Of a DNA stretch of 64,000 nt, positions 8,918 through 18,257 are shown piece after piece. Below the pieces are notes generated by a model. That model did not search any database. It was given only the letters and a program-made list of their open reading frames with translations, and was not told where the DNA came from. A program made the position numbers and the translations under genes. The stretch spans positions 1-64,000 of the forward strand of contig NZ_JAFLRK010000005.1 in NCBI RefSeq assembly GCF_017315735.1. Reading direction: 5' to 3'. This DNA is from Paracoccus shandongensis (GTDB taxonomy: Bacteria; Pseudomonadota; Alphaproteobacteria; Rhodobacterales; Rhodobacteraceae). Position 1 is the stretch's first letter. The number at the start of each line of letters is the position of its first letter.

Positions 8918-9993
8918 AACAGCGACAATTGCTCGCCCGCCCGGGGCGGCGGGCCGAAGCGGCTGCAATCCAGGGCTGCGCCCTCGTTGCGGTATCCCAA
9001 CCGCCTGCGCGCCAGGCGGAAGCGTTGCCGGGCCAGGTCGGCAAACGTGCCCTCGCCCCGGAAGCGGTGGCCAAAGCGCGGGTCGTTGTCGCGCCCGCCG
9101 CGCATGGCGCCCACGCGGTTCATCACATGCGCGGCCATGCCGGGGCGGTGGCGGTCCAGCCAGTCGCGGAACAGGGGCGCGACCTCCAGCGGCAGGCGCA
9201 GGGGAATCATGCTGGCGGTGGTGGCCCCCGCCTCGCGGGCGGCCGCCAGGATCGCCTCGATCTCGGGCTCGGTCAGGACGGGGATCACGGGGGCGACCAT
9301 GACCCGCACCGGCACGCCCGCGGCGGACAGCTCGCGGATCATCCGCAGGCGGGTGGCGGGCGCGGGGGCGCGCGGCTCCATCGCCCGGGCCAGATCCGCG
9401 TCCAGCGTGGTGATGCTGACGCCGACCGCCGCCATGTCCTTGGCCGCCAGTTCCGCCCAGAGCGGAAGGTCGCGCAGGACGGTCTGGCCGCGCGTGACCA
9501 GCGTCACCGGATGGTTCCAGTCCGACAGCACCCGCAGGATCCCCGGCATGATCGCCAGCCGGGATTCGACCGGCTGATAGGGATCGGTGTTGGTGCCCAA
9601 GGCAATCGGCGCCGGGCGATAGGAGGGTCGCGCCAGTTCGCGCGCCAGCAGCACCGCCGCATCGGGCTTGGCGGTGATCTTCGTCTCGAAATCCAGGCCC
9701 GGCGACAGGCCAAGCCAGGCATGGGTCGGGCGGGCATAGCAATAGATGCAGCCATGCTCGCAGCCGCGATAGGGATTGATCGAGCGGTCGAAGGAGATGT
9801 CGGGAGAGGTATTGCGCGTGATGATGCTGCGCGGGCGTTCCGTCACCACCTCGGTCCGCAGCAGGCGGCTGTCCTCGGGGATGTCCCAGCCGTCGGATTC
9901 GCGCACCCTCTGGTACGGCTCGAACCGACCGTCGGGGCGGGTCTCCGTGCCACGGGCCTTCAGGCGTTCGTCGGGGTTGCGGGGCGGCAGCAT
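8914..9993 (-). CDS. PA0069-type radical SAM protein (SplB-like)
   Basis: The radical SAM cluster motif CxxxCxxC is present in NPYRGCEHGCIYCYARPTH, followed by the GTNTDPYQP and LVTRG segments typical of the SplB-like (spore photoproduct lyase related) PA0069 family. It should bind a [4Fe-4S] cluster and SAM; the substrate is not known. Its 359 residues match the family. An alphaproteobacterial SOS box lies 12 bases upstream of the start, which points to a DNA-damage role. The ATG at 9993 begins MLPPRNPDERLKARG. Confidence 0.87.
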   Translation of the reverse strand: MLPPRNPDERLKARGTETRPDGRFEPYQRVRESDGWDIPEDSRLLRTEVVTERPRSIITRNTSPDISFDRSINPYRGCEHGCIYCYARPTHAWLGLSPGLDFETKITAKPDAAVLLARELARPSYRPAPIALGTNTDPYQPVESRLAIMPGILRVLSDWNHPVTLVTRGQTVLRDLPLWAELAAKDMAAVGVSITTLDADLARAMEPRAPAPATRLRMIRELSAAGVPVRVMVAPVIPVLTEPEIEAILAAAREAGATTASMIPLRLPLEVAPLFRDWLDRHRPGMAAHVMNRVGAMRGGRDNDPRFGHRFRGEGTFADLARQRFRLARRRLGYRNEGAALDCSRFGPPPRAGEQLSLF

Positions 9994-10005
9994 GGGATCA
10001 TGCTA

Positions 10006-10020
10006 GAACAATGGGGGAAC
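10006..10020 (-). promoter_or_regulatory. LexA (SOS) box upstream of radical SAM gene
   Basis: GAAC (10006-10009), seven bases, GAAC (10017-10020): on the minus strand GTTC-N7-GTTC, the LexA site form established for Rhodobacter and Caulobacter. It is 12 bases from the radical SAM start and 76 from the opposite yghU start, so the first is the likelier target. Confidence 0.6.
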
Positions 10021-10096
10021 ATGCGCCAGCGTTTTGGCGGTTGATGTTCGCCCGGCCCGCGCCCATCCTGCCGCCGAACCCATGTCAGGAGGCATC

Positions 10097-11233
10097 ATGA
10101 CCGACGATTACACCCCGCCGAAGGTCTGGACCCAGAAGGGCGAAAACGGCGGCAAGTTCGCCAGCATCAACCGGCCCGTGGCAGGCCCGACCCATGACAA
10201 GGAACTGCCGATGGGCAGGCATCCCTTGCAGCTGTATTCGCTGGCCACGCCCAACGGGCAGAAGGTCACGATCATGCTGGAGGAACTGCTGGAAGCGGGC
10301 TTTGATGCCGAATACGACGCCTGGCTGATCCGCATCGGCGACGGCGACCAGTTCGGCAGCGGCTTTGTCGCGGTGAACCCGAACTCCAAGATCCCCGCCC
10401 TGATGGACCATTCCGTGACGCCGCCGCGCCGGGTCTTCGAATCGGGATCCATCCTGGTCTATCTGGCCGAGAAGTTCGGCGCCTTCCTGCCCGCCGATCC
10501 GGCCGCGCGGACCGAGGCGATGAACTGGCTGTTCTGGCAGATGGGATCGGCCCCCTTCCTGGGCGGCGGCTTCGGGCATTTCTATGCCTATGCGCCGGTC
10601 AAGATCGAATACGCCATCGACCGTTACACCATGGAGGCCAAGCGCCAGCTGGACGTGCTGAACCGCCACCTGGCCGACAACCGCTTCATGGCGGGCGAGG
10701 ACTATTCCATCGCCGACATGGCGATCTGGCCCTGGTACGGGCAGGTCGTGGCGGGCAAGCTGTATGGCGACGCGGCGACCTTCCTGGACGCGGGCATCTA
10801 TGGCCATGTCCGCCGCTGGCATGACGAGATCGCCGCCCGTCCCGCCGTTCAACGGGGGATCATGGTCAACAAGACCTCGGGCGAGCCGTCGCAGCAATTG
10901 TGGGAACGCCACGACGCATCCGATTTTCAGACCCGGACGCAGGACAAGTTGAAAAATCTTCAACGGGAAGATGTCTTGAATATGGTTAACTACTTGGAAA
11001 GTGAGGGCATGGATGAAAACCTTTATTCCAAATTACACCACTTCTCTCTCAAAGGGCGGAATGAAAAATTCAAACAGACGAAGGATTATTGGTCACAGCA
11101 GGGAGAGATTGGCTCAGAGACTAACTTCCGCTTCGCTGCCCGCCTAGATTATGTTGTCAGCGGTCGTCAGCGCGGAGAAACGTGGGGAAACCTAGCAGAG
11201 CGTGCGCTCTGGCTCTACCCTCTTGAAGCCTAA
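10097..11233 (+). CDS. yghU: YghU-type glutathione transferase with foreign C-terminal tail
   Basis: Residues 1 to about 284 are a YghU-like thiol/disulfide glutathione S-transferase: thioredoxin-like domain with LYSLATPNGQKVTIMLEELL and VNPNSKIPAL, then the helical domain ending HDASDFQTRTQDK, which is where YghU proteins normally stop. The frame then continues for 94 residues in AT-rich DNA with different amino acid use (Lys, Asn, Tyr, Phe). I do not recognise this tail. The start ATG at 10097 has AGGAGG just upstream. The native stop seems to have been lost by insertion or recombination at about 10949. The enzyme domain itself looks intact. Confidence 0.85.
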   Translation: MTDDYTPPKVWTQKGENGGKFASINRPVAGPTHDKELPMGRHPLQLYSLATPNGQKVTIMLEELLEAGFDAEYDAWLIRIGDGDQFGSGFVAVNPNSKIPALMDHSVTPPRRVFESGSILVYLAEKFGAFLPADPAARTEAMNWLFWQMGSAPFLGGGFGHFYAYAPVKIEYAIDRYTMEAKRQLDVLNRHLADNRFMAGEDYSIADMAIWPWYGQVVAGKLYGDAATFLDAGIYGHVRRWHDEIAARPAVQRGIMVNKTSGEPSQQLWERHDASDFQTRTQDKLKNLQREDVLNMVNYLESEGMDENLYSKLHHFSLKGRNEKFKQTKDYWSQQGEIGSETNFRFAARLDYVVSGRQRGETWGNLAERALWLYPLEA

Positions 11234-11240
11234 GAGTTCA
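10949..11240 (+). other. AT-rich patch forming the yghU tail, probably acquired DNA
   Basis: By hand count 47 of the 120 bases at 10981-11100 are G or C, while the flanks are clearly GC-rich. Composition rises again from about 11130. The junction coincides with the usual end of YghU, and the patch ends close to a shared terminator. No repeat, transposase or att-like duplication was seen at either edge. Confidence 0.65.
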
Positions 11241-11245
11241 GAGAA

Positions 11246-11269
11246 AAAGCCCGGCGCAAGCCGGGCTTT
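11246..11269. terminator. Bidirectional terminator between yghU and ilvC
   Basis: AAAGCCCGGC (11246-11255), loop GCAA, GCCGGGCTTT (11260-11269): a perfect 10-base stem. It has T residues after it on the plus strand and five (from AAAAA at 11244-11248) on the minus strand, so it can end both the convergent yghU and ilvC transcripts. Confidence 0.85.
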
Positions 11270-11286
11270 ATAATAGCAAACCATTA

Positions 11287-12342
<1,056 letters not shown>

Positions 12343-12418
12343 CTAGGCGCCGCAAAGGCTGGACTGGCATCTATTTCTATCACCAAGGCAGCTTTCTGCA
12401 TGATGGACATGCCTCAAT

Positions 12419-12895
12419 ATGACAGTTAATGAAATAATCATGCCCGATGCAGCCGATCTTCGCATTCTCCGCCACCTGCTGGCCGATCCCGAGGCGCCGA
12501 ATGCCGTTCTCGCAGAGCGCGCCGGGGTCGCCCCGGCCAGCCTGTGGCGGCGGCTGGAAAAACTGCGCGACACCGGCGTGATCGCCGCTATCCAATCCCG
12601 GATCGACTGGCGCGCGCTTGGATACGAGGTCCAGGTCAGCCTGCGCTTCACGCTGGACAAGACCAACCCCCGCGCCTTCGACGAATTCATCTCTGCGGCG
12701 CGCGAGGTGCCCGAGGTGACGGAAATCCAGACCTTCCTGGGCAGCGTGGACCTGCGCCTGTCGGTGATCGCCCGCGACATGGCGCATTGGCAGCAGATCT
12801 ATCGCGACCGGATCCTGACCCTGCCGCATGTGTCCGACAGCGACGCGCTGATGCTGGTCAGCACCATCAAGGACAGCGGGGAACTGCCGCTGTGA
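12419..12895 (+). CDS. Lrp/AsnC family regulator, first of a coupled pair
   Basis: A 158-residue Lrp-type protein: N-terminal winged helix-turn-helix (LRILRHLLADPEAPNAVLAERAG then SLWRRLEKLRDTGVI) followed by the RAM effector-binding domain (VPEVTEIQTFLGSVDLRLSVIARD). Such proteins sense amino acids and bind DNA as dimers to octamers. Its stop overlaps the GTG start of a second Lrp gene. A later ATG at 12440 is an equally good start; neither has a clear ribosome site. Position opposite ilvC suggests control of branched-chain synthesis or of itself. Confidence 0.88.
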   Translation: MTVNEIIMPDAADLRILRHLLADPEAPNAVLAERAGVAPASLWRRLEKLRDTGVIAAIQSRIDWRALGYEVQVSLRFTLDKTNPRAFDEFISAAREVPEVTEIQTFLGSVDLRLSVIARDMAHWQQIYRDRILTLPHVSDSDALMLVSTIKDSGELPL

Positions 12896-13353
12896 GCGGG
12901 CTGGACGCGACTGACCTGGCGATCCTGCGCATCCTGGCCAGTGACGCCACCAAAAGCGCCGCCGAAATCGGGCGCGCCATCGGCATCGGCCAGCCCGCCG
13001 CCTGGCGCCGCATCAAGCGGCTGACGGACAGCGGGATCCTGGCCGGGCGGCGGGTGATCGTGGACAATGCCGCGCTTGGCTTTGGCGTCACCGTCTTCCT
13101 GGGCATCCGCCTGGCCGCCAAGGGCCGCACGTCGCTCGAGGATTTCGAGCGCGCCGTCACCGCCATCCCCGAGGTCCAGACCGTCCAGCATGTCCTGGGC
13201 CAGTTCGATTACCGCCTGCGCATCACCGCCCGCGACATTTCCGACTTTGAACGCATCCTGCGCCGCCGGATCATGACCCTGCCCGGCGTGGGCCAGGTCG
13301 AGGCCAACGTCATGCTGTCCGAGGAACGCCGCCCCGGACCCCTGGGCGCCTGA
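12892..13353 (+). CDS. Lrp/AsnC family regulator, second of a coupled pair
   Basis: A 153-residue Lrp-type protein with the same HTH plus RAM layout (LDATDLAILRILASDATKSA; AAWRRIKRLTDSGIL; VPE-like IPEVQTVQHVLGQFDYRLRITARD). I choose the GTG at 12892, which overlaps the preceding stop (GTGA); an in-frame ATG at 12544 lies inside the first gene and is not credible. Tight coupling suggests the two paralogues are made in fixed ratio and may form mixed oligomers, which is inference. Confidence 0.87.
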   Translation: MSGLDATDLAILRILASDATKSAAEIGRAIGIGQPAAWRRIKRLTDSGILAGRRVIVDNAALGFGVTVFLGIRLAAKGRTSLEDFERAVTAIPEVQTVQHVLGQFDYRLRITARDISDFERILRRRIMTLPGVGQVEANVMLSEERRPGPLGA

Positions 13354-13402
13354 GGCGCGTTTCATCTGGCCCCGCCCCTTCAGCCGCGCTACAGATCCGC
13401 TC

Positions 13403-14629
13403 ATGCAAAAGATCACCCTTCCCGAACGGCCCCACTGGCGCAACACCGCGAAAGAGGTGGGCTTCACCTTCGCCGACATGCATGGCGAGCCCTATTGGGA
13501 CGAAACCTCCGCCTACCAGTTCACGCTGCGCCAGATCGAGGACGATATCGAGGATCCCTCGACCGACCTCCATGCCATGTGCCGCGATGCCGTGGCCGAG
13601 ATTGTGACCAGTGAGCAGATGATGGAGCGGTTGGGCATCCCGGCCCCCCACCGCGACCTGGTGGCGGACAGCTGGCGCCGGAACGAGCCCGAGATCTATG
13701 GCCGCCTGGACCTGGCCTATGACGGCACGGGTCCGGCGAAGCTTCTGGAATACAATGCCGACACGCCGACGGCGCTTTACGAAAGCGCGGCGTTCCAGTG
13801 GCAATGGCTGGAAGACCAGCTTGCGGCGGGCGTTCTGCCGCAGGGCGCCGACCAGTTCAACGGCATCCACGAGGCGCTGGTCGAACGCTTCCGCGCGCTG
13901 TTCCCCAAGAATACCGACATCCACTTCACGGCAGTCGCCAACAACCCCGAGGATTACGCCACCGTCGAGGCCATGGCCTGGGCCGCGCGAGAGGCCGGGA
14001 TGGGCGCGCATTACAGCGACCTGGACAAGCTGGGCGTGACGAAGCAGGGCCAGTTCGTCGATGCCGAGGACCGGGTGATCGGCACGCTGTTCAAGCTCTA
14101 TCCTTGGGAAGACCTGCTGCGCGACGATTATGCGCGCCACATCAAGGGCTCGGGCTGCCTGTTCCTGGAACCGGCCTGGAAGGCGCTGGTGTCGAACAAG
14201 GGGATCCTGCCCGTGCTGTGGCAGATGTTTCCGGGCCATCCGAACCTGCTGCCCGCCTTCTTTGCCGACGATGTGGCCGATGCGCTGGTGGCGGGGGGCC
14301 GTCCGGCGCCTGCGGTGGCCAGCGCCTTCGACAAGGTGGCCGATCAGTTCAAGCGCGGCCATGTGGTCAAGCCGATCTTTTCGCGCGAAGGCGCGGGCGT
14401 CAGCATCGTCGAGGCTGGCGATGTGACCGAGGCTTCCCCAAATACCGATTATGACGACCATCCGCGCATCGTCCAGGCCTATGCCCCCTTGCCCGAGTTC
14501 GACGGCTTCCGGCCCATCGTCGGGGCCTGGATCGTGGGCGACCGCTGCGTCGGCATGGGCATCCGAGAGGACAAGTCCCGCATCACGCAGGACTTGTCGC
14601 GCTTCAAGCCGCATTTCATCGCCGACTGA
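13403..14629 (+). CDS. ygiC: Glutathionylspermidine synthase-like ATP-grasp ligase (YgiC type)
   Basis: The 408-residue protein has the glutathionylspermidine synthase C-terminal ligase fold: KLLEYNADTPTALYESA near residue 115, the SGCLFLEPAWK segment, and the ATP-grasp VVKPIFSREGAGVSIVE loop. YgiC-type members lack the amidase half and have no proven substrate, so they probably join an amine to a carboxylate using ATP. It is followed 12 bases later by a ygiB-like lipoprotein gene, the usual partner (order reversed relative to E. coli). Confidence 0.85.
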   Translation: MQKITLPERPHWRNTAKEVGFTFADMHGEPYWDETSAYQFTLRQIEDDIEDPSTDLHAMCRDAVAEIVTSEQMMERLGIPAPHRDLVADSWRRNEPEIYGRLDLAYDGTGPAKLLEYNADTPTALYESAAFQWQWLEDQLAAGVLPQGADQFNGIHEALVERFRALFPKNTDIHFTAVANNPEDYATVEAMAWAAREAGMGAHYSDLDKLGVTKQGQFVDAEDRVIGTLFKLYPWEDLLRDDYARHIKGSGCLFLEPAWKALVSNKGILPVLWQMFPGHPNLLPAFFADDVADALVAGGRPAPAVASAFDKVADQFKRGHVVKPIFSREGAGVSIVEAGDVTEASPNTDYDDHPRIVQAYAPLPEFDGFRPIVGAWIVGDRCVGMGIREDKSRITQDLSRFKPHFIAD

Positions 14630-14641
14630 GGAGGGAAGGCC

Positions 14642-15217
14642 ATGAGGAAACGTTCCAGAACCGTCGCGCTGACCATCCTGGGCGCCGCCAGCTTCGCCAT
14701 CGCCGGTTGCCGCGAGGAACAGGTCGACGCCCAGGCCTTTCCCGACCTGAACGCCTGCCTGGCCGCGGCCGACGAAGGCGGGCTGTTCACCGCCGACGAA
14801 TGCCGCCAGTCCTTCGCCGAGGCGGAGCAGCTGCATGTCGAATCCGCCCCCCGTTACGACAGCCTGCAGGTCTGCGAGGAACAGCACGGCGTCGGCAATT
14901 GCGGGTCCGAGGCGAGCCAGACCAGCGGCGGGTCGGGCGGCATCTTCATGCCGCTGCTGGCGGGATACCTGATCGGATCGATGCTGGGGGGCGGCGGGCT
15001 GTCGCGGTCCCAGCCGATGTATCGCACGCCCCAGGGCGGCTATACCAATGCGGCGCGCACCAGCACGTTTTCCAGCAACACCGGCCGCGCCGCGCTGAAT
15101 CCCAGCCAGTTCGCCCGGCCTGCCGCAACCGTCGGACAGCCGCCGATGTCGCGGGCCACTGCCGCCTCTCGCGGGGGTTTCGGATCGACCGGGGGCAGCC
15201 GCGCTTTCGGTGGTTGA
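14642..15217 (+). CDS. ygiB: YgiB-like DUF1190 lipoprotein
   Basis: The N-terminus MRKRSRTVALTILGAASF is followed by a lipobox (AIAGC, Cys at 22), so it is a predicted lipoprotein. The body has paired Cys (NACLAAAD, DECRQSF, VCEEQ, GNCG) and a Gly/Ser-rich C-terminal half with a short hydrophobic run (FMPLLAGYLIGSMLGGG). This is the DUF1190 layout. Function unknown; partnership with the YgiC-like ligase suggests a joint role at the envelope. Confidence 0.82.
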   Translation: MRKRSRTVALTILGAASFAIAGCREEQVDAQAFPDLNACLAAADEGGLFTADECRQSFAEAEQLHVESAPRYDSLQVCEEQHGVGNCGSEASQTSGGSGGIFMPLLAGYLIGSMLGGGGLSRSQPMYRTPQGGYTNAARTSTFSSNTGRAALNPSQFARPAATVGQPPMSRATAASRGGFGSTGGSRAFGG

Positions 15218-15290
15218 CCCGCCCCGGATTTAAGGGAACCCTGACCGGGCCGGGGCGTCTTGCCCCCGTCCCCTGTCAGGAGTTTCGCCC

Positions 15291-16196
15291 ATGTCCCGCC
15301 TTGCCCCGCTGGTTGCCACCCTGCTGATGGCGGCAACGCCGCTTGCCGCCCAGGACATTGTCGTGTCGTCCAAGATCGACACCGAGGGCGGGCTTCTGGG
15401 CAACATGATCCTGCTGGCCCTGCAGGACGCCGGTTTGCCGGTGCAGGACCGGCTGCAACTGGGCGGCACGCCGATCATGCGCGATGCCATCACGGCGGGG
15501 CAGATCGACATCTATCCCGAATACACCGCCAACGGCGCCTTTTTCTTCAACGAGGCCGACAGCCCCGTCTGGAAGGACGCGGTCCAGGGCCATGCCCGCG
15601 TGGCGGAACTGGACCGCGCGCAGAACGACATCGTCTGGCTGACGCCCGCGCCCGCCAACAACACCTGGGCCATCGCCCTGCGCCAGGACGTGGCCGAACC
15701 GAACAACCTTTCCACCATGTCGCAGATGGGCGCATGGATCGCAGGCGGGGGGCAGGTGAAGCTGGCCGCATCCAGCGAATTCGTGACCTCGCCCGCGGCC
15801 CTGCCGGCTTTTCAGCAGGCCTATGGCTTTGCCCTGACGCCCGACCAGCTTGTCCAGCTTGCAGGCGGCGACACGGCGGCCACCATCGCGGCGGCGGCGC
15901 AGCAGACATCCGGCGTGAACGCGGCCATGGTCTATGGCACCGACGGCGCCATCGCCGAGGCGGGCCTAGTGGTGATGGAGGACGACAAGGGCGTCCAGCC
16001 GGTCTATCAGCCCGCCCCCATCGTCCGCGCATCCGTGCTGGAGGCCTATCCGCAGATCGCCGCCGTGCTGGAGCCGATCTTCGCGTCCCTGACCCTGGAA
16101 ACCCTGCAAACGCTGAACGGCCGCATCCAGATCGGCGGAGAGCCTGCGGCCGCGGTGGCGCGGGATTATCTGACCCAGGGCGGTTTCCTGGACTGA
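15291..16196 (+). CDS. osmF: ABC transporter substrate-binding protein (OsmF/YehZ type)
   Basis: Signal peptide (residues 1-20, ending PLAAQ), then an OpuAC-type binding domain: VVSSKIDTEGGLLGNMILLAL, GTPIMRDAITAGQIDIYPEYT and a C-terminal AAVARDYLTQGGFL. These match binding proteins of the quaternary-amine (glycine betaine/choline) family. It is first of four genes in the order of the E. coli osmF-yehYXW cluster, so a compatible solute or similar amine is the likely ligand; OsmF-type proteins can have low betaine affinity, so the ligand stays open. Confidence 0.85.
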   Translation: MSRLAPLVATLLMAATPLAAQDIVVSSKIDTEGGLLGNMILLALQDAGLPVQDRLQLGGTPIMRDAITAGQIDIYPEYTANGAFFFNEADSPVWKDAVQGHARVAELDRAQNDIVWLTPAPANNTWAIALRQDVAEPNNLSTMSQMGAWIAGGGQVKLAASSEFVTSPAALPAFQQAYGFALTPDQLVQLAGGDTAATIAAAAQQTSGVNAAMVYGTDGAIAEAGLVVMEDDKGVQPVYQPAPIVRASVLEAYPQIAAVLEPIFASLTLETLQTLNGRIQIGGEPAAAVARDYLTQGGFLD

Positions 16197-16200
16197 CCCT

Positions 16201-17340
16201 GTGGCGCGGCTGTCGCCCCCGGCGGTCCTGTTCGCCCTGATCGGCGCGGCAGGGCTGGCCCTGCCCCTGGTGCAGTTCAAGGCAAACCGGATCGTCCCGG
16301 GCGAGGGGGTGGGGCTGAGCGCGCTTCCCTTCGGCCTGGCCGTGGCGGCGGGCCTGGCGGCGGTCCTGATTGCCGGATGCGCCGCAGCATGGCCCGCCGT
16401 CCTGCGGCTGGCCGCGGCAATCGCGGGCCTGGTCGCGGTGGTCCTGTCGCTGGGCGCGGCGGCGTCCCATCTGACACCCGAAGGGAACACCCTGGCGCGG
16501 GTCGCCCCGGCTGCGGGCTTCTGGCTGCTGGCCCTTGGCTTCGGGCTGATGGCGGCCGATGCGGTGAACCGGCTGCGGCCGTCGCTGGCGCTGCGGTGGC
16601 TGCTGCTGGCGGGGGCGGTGGCCCTGGCCGCAGGGATCCTGGCGTCGGGCGCGCTGGACGGGGTTTCGGTGATGCGCGAATACGCCACCCGGCGCGACCT
16701 GTTCATGCGGGAAGCGCAGGCCCATCTGGCCCTGGCCTTCGGATCGCTGGGCCTGGCGCTGCTGGCGGGCATTCCCCTGGGGATCGCGATCTTCCAGGGG
16801 CGGCGCTGGCGCGGGACGGTGCTGGGGGTGCTGAACATCCTGCAAACCATCCCCTCGCTGGCGCTGTTCGGGATCATGATCCCGATCCTCGGCTGGGTGG
16901 CGGCAGCGGTGCCGGGGGCGGCGGGGGCGGGCGTGTCGGGCATCGGCACCTTTCCGGCGCTTGTGGCGCTGTTTCTCTATGCCCTGCTGCCGGTCGTGTC
17001 GAACACCCTGGCCGGGCTGTCGGGCGTCCCCGCCGCCACGCGCGAAGCGGCTGTCGGCCTGGGCATGACGCGCACGCAGGTGCTGGCGCAGGTGCTGGTT
17101 CCCCTGGCGCTGCCGGTGCTGCTGGCGGCCGTGCGGATCGTGCTGGTCCAGAACATCGGGCTGGCGGTGATCGCGGGCCTGATCGGCGGCGGCGGATTCG
17201 GCACCTTCGTCTTCCAGGGCCTGAACCAGACCGCCATGGACCTGGTCCTGCTGGGCGCGCTGCCCACCATCGCGCTGGCGCTGGTGGCGGGCATCGCGCT
17301 GGACCTGGCTGTCCAGGGCGCGCGCCGGGGGGCGGCATGA
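16201..17340 (+). CDS. yehY: ABC transporter permease, YehY type
   Basis: A 379-residue membrane protein starting at a GTG four bases after osmF. The N-terminal half has several extra hydrophobic segments; the C-terminal half holds the binding-protein-dependent permease domain with the EAA loop (REAAVGLGMTRTQVLAQVLVPLALP). The long N-terminal extension is what distinguishes YehY from YehW. Its stop overlaps the ATP-binding gene by four bases. Confidence 0.87.
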   Translation: MARLSPPAVLFALIGAAGLALPLVQFKANRIVPGEGVGLSALPFGLAVAAGLAAVLIAGCAAAWPAVLRLAAAIAGLVAVVLSLGAAASHLTPEGNTLARVAPAAGFWLLALGFGLMAADAVNRLRPSLALRWLLLAGAVALAAGILASGALDGVSVMREYATRRDLFMREAQAHLALAFGSLGLALLAGIPLGIAIFQGRRWRGTVLGVLNILQTIPSLALFGIMIPILGWVAAAVPGAAGAGVSGIGTFPALVALFLYALLPVVSNTLAGLSGVPAATREAAVGLGMTRTQVLAQVLVPLALPVLLAAVRIVLVQNIGLAVIAGLIGGGGFGTFVFQGLNQTAMDLVLLGALPTIALALVAGIALDLAVQGARRGAA

Positions 17341-18257
17341 TCGAGATCCGGAACCTGTCCCGCCTTTATGGCGGCTTGGCGGTGGTGGACGATGTCAGCC
17401 TGACCGTGGACAAGGGGCAGCTTCTGGTGCTGGTCGGCACCTCGGGGTCGGGCAAGACCACGCTGCTGCGCATGATCAACCGTTTGGTGGAACCGTCGGC
17501 AGGCCGCGTCCTGATCGAGGGCGTGGACACCGCCACCCTGCCCCCCCATCTGCTGCGCCGCCGGATCGGCTATGCCATCCAGGGCCACGGGCTGTTCCCG
17601 CACCGCACCGTCGCGCAGAACATCGCCACCGTGCCGCGCCTGCTGGGCTGGCCGCGCGCGCAGGTCGCCGCCCGCGTGGATGAGCTGCTGGACCTGTTCC
17701 AGCTGGACCCGGCGGCCTTCCGCGACCGGATGCCGCACCAGTTGTCGGGGGGCCAGGCGCAGCGCGTGGGCGTCGCGCGCGCGCTTGCCGCCAAACCCGA
17801 CCTGCTGCTGATGGACGAGCCCTTCGGCGCGCTGGACCCGCTGATCCGCGCCAAGGCGCAGGCCGACCTGAAGGAGATCCAGCGCCGCCTTGGCACCACG
17901 CTGATTCTTGTCACTCATGACATGGCCGAGGCCGTGGCCCTGGGCGACCGCATCGCCGTGATGGACCGGGGCCGTCTGCTGCAGGACGACACCCCCGCGC
18001 GCATCCTGACCGATCCGGCGACGCCCTTCGTGCGCGACCTGATCGGCACCGCCGACCGGGCGCTGCGGCTGCTGTCGCTGATCCCGGTCGCCGCCATCGC
18101 GGTACCGGGCAAAGCCCAGGGCGCGCCCATCGCCCCCGACGCCAGCCTGCGCGACGCCCTGGCCGAATGCCTGTGGAGCGGGCGCGAAGCCCTGCCCGTG
18201 GAAGGCGGCGGCATCGTCACGCTGGACGCCCTGCGCGCGCAGGCAAGCCAGCGATGA
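17337..18257 (+). CDS. yehX: ABC transporter ATP-binding protein, YehX type
   Basis: The nucleotide-binding subunit of the importer: Walker A GTSGSGKTT, signature LSGGQAQRVGVARAL, Walker B LLLMDEPFGALDP and the switch His in VTHDMAEAV. The 306 residues start at the ATG at 17337, overlapping the permease stop; upstream in-frame sequence belongs to that permease in another frame. A C-terminal region after about residue 235 may be a degenerate regulatory domain. Stop and next start overlap (ATGA). Confidence 0.9.
   Translation: MIEIRNLSRLYGGLAVVDDVSLTVDKGQLLVLVGTSGSGKTTLLRMINRLVEPSAGRVLIEGVDTATLPPHLLRRRIGYAIQGHGLFPHRTVAQNIATVPRLLGWPRAQVAARVDELLDLFQLDPAAFRDRMPHQLSGGQAQRVGVARALAAKPDLLLMDEPFGALDPLIRAKAQADLKEIQRRLGTTLILVTHDMAEAVALGDRIAVMDRGRLLQDDTPARILTDPATPFVRDLIGTADRALRLLSLIPVAAIAVPGKAQGAPIAPDASLRDALAECLWSGREALPVEGGGIVTLDALRAQASQR

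Noticed and set aside
12544..12891. Longer form of the second Lrp gene
   Set aside because: The extension overlaps the first Lrp gene in another frame; the GTG overlap start gives a full-length Lrp protein.
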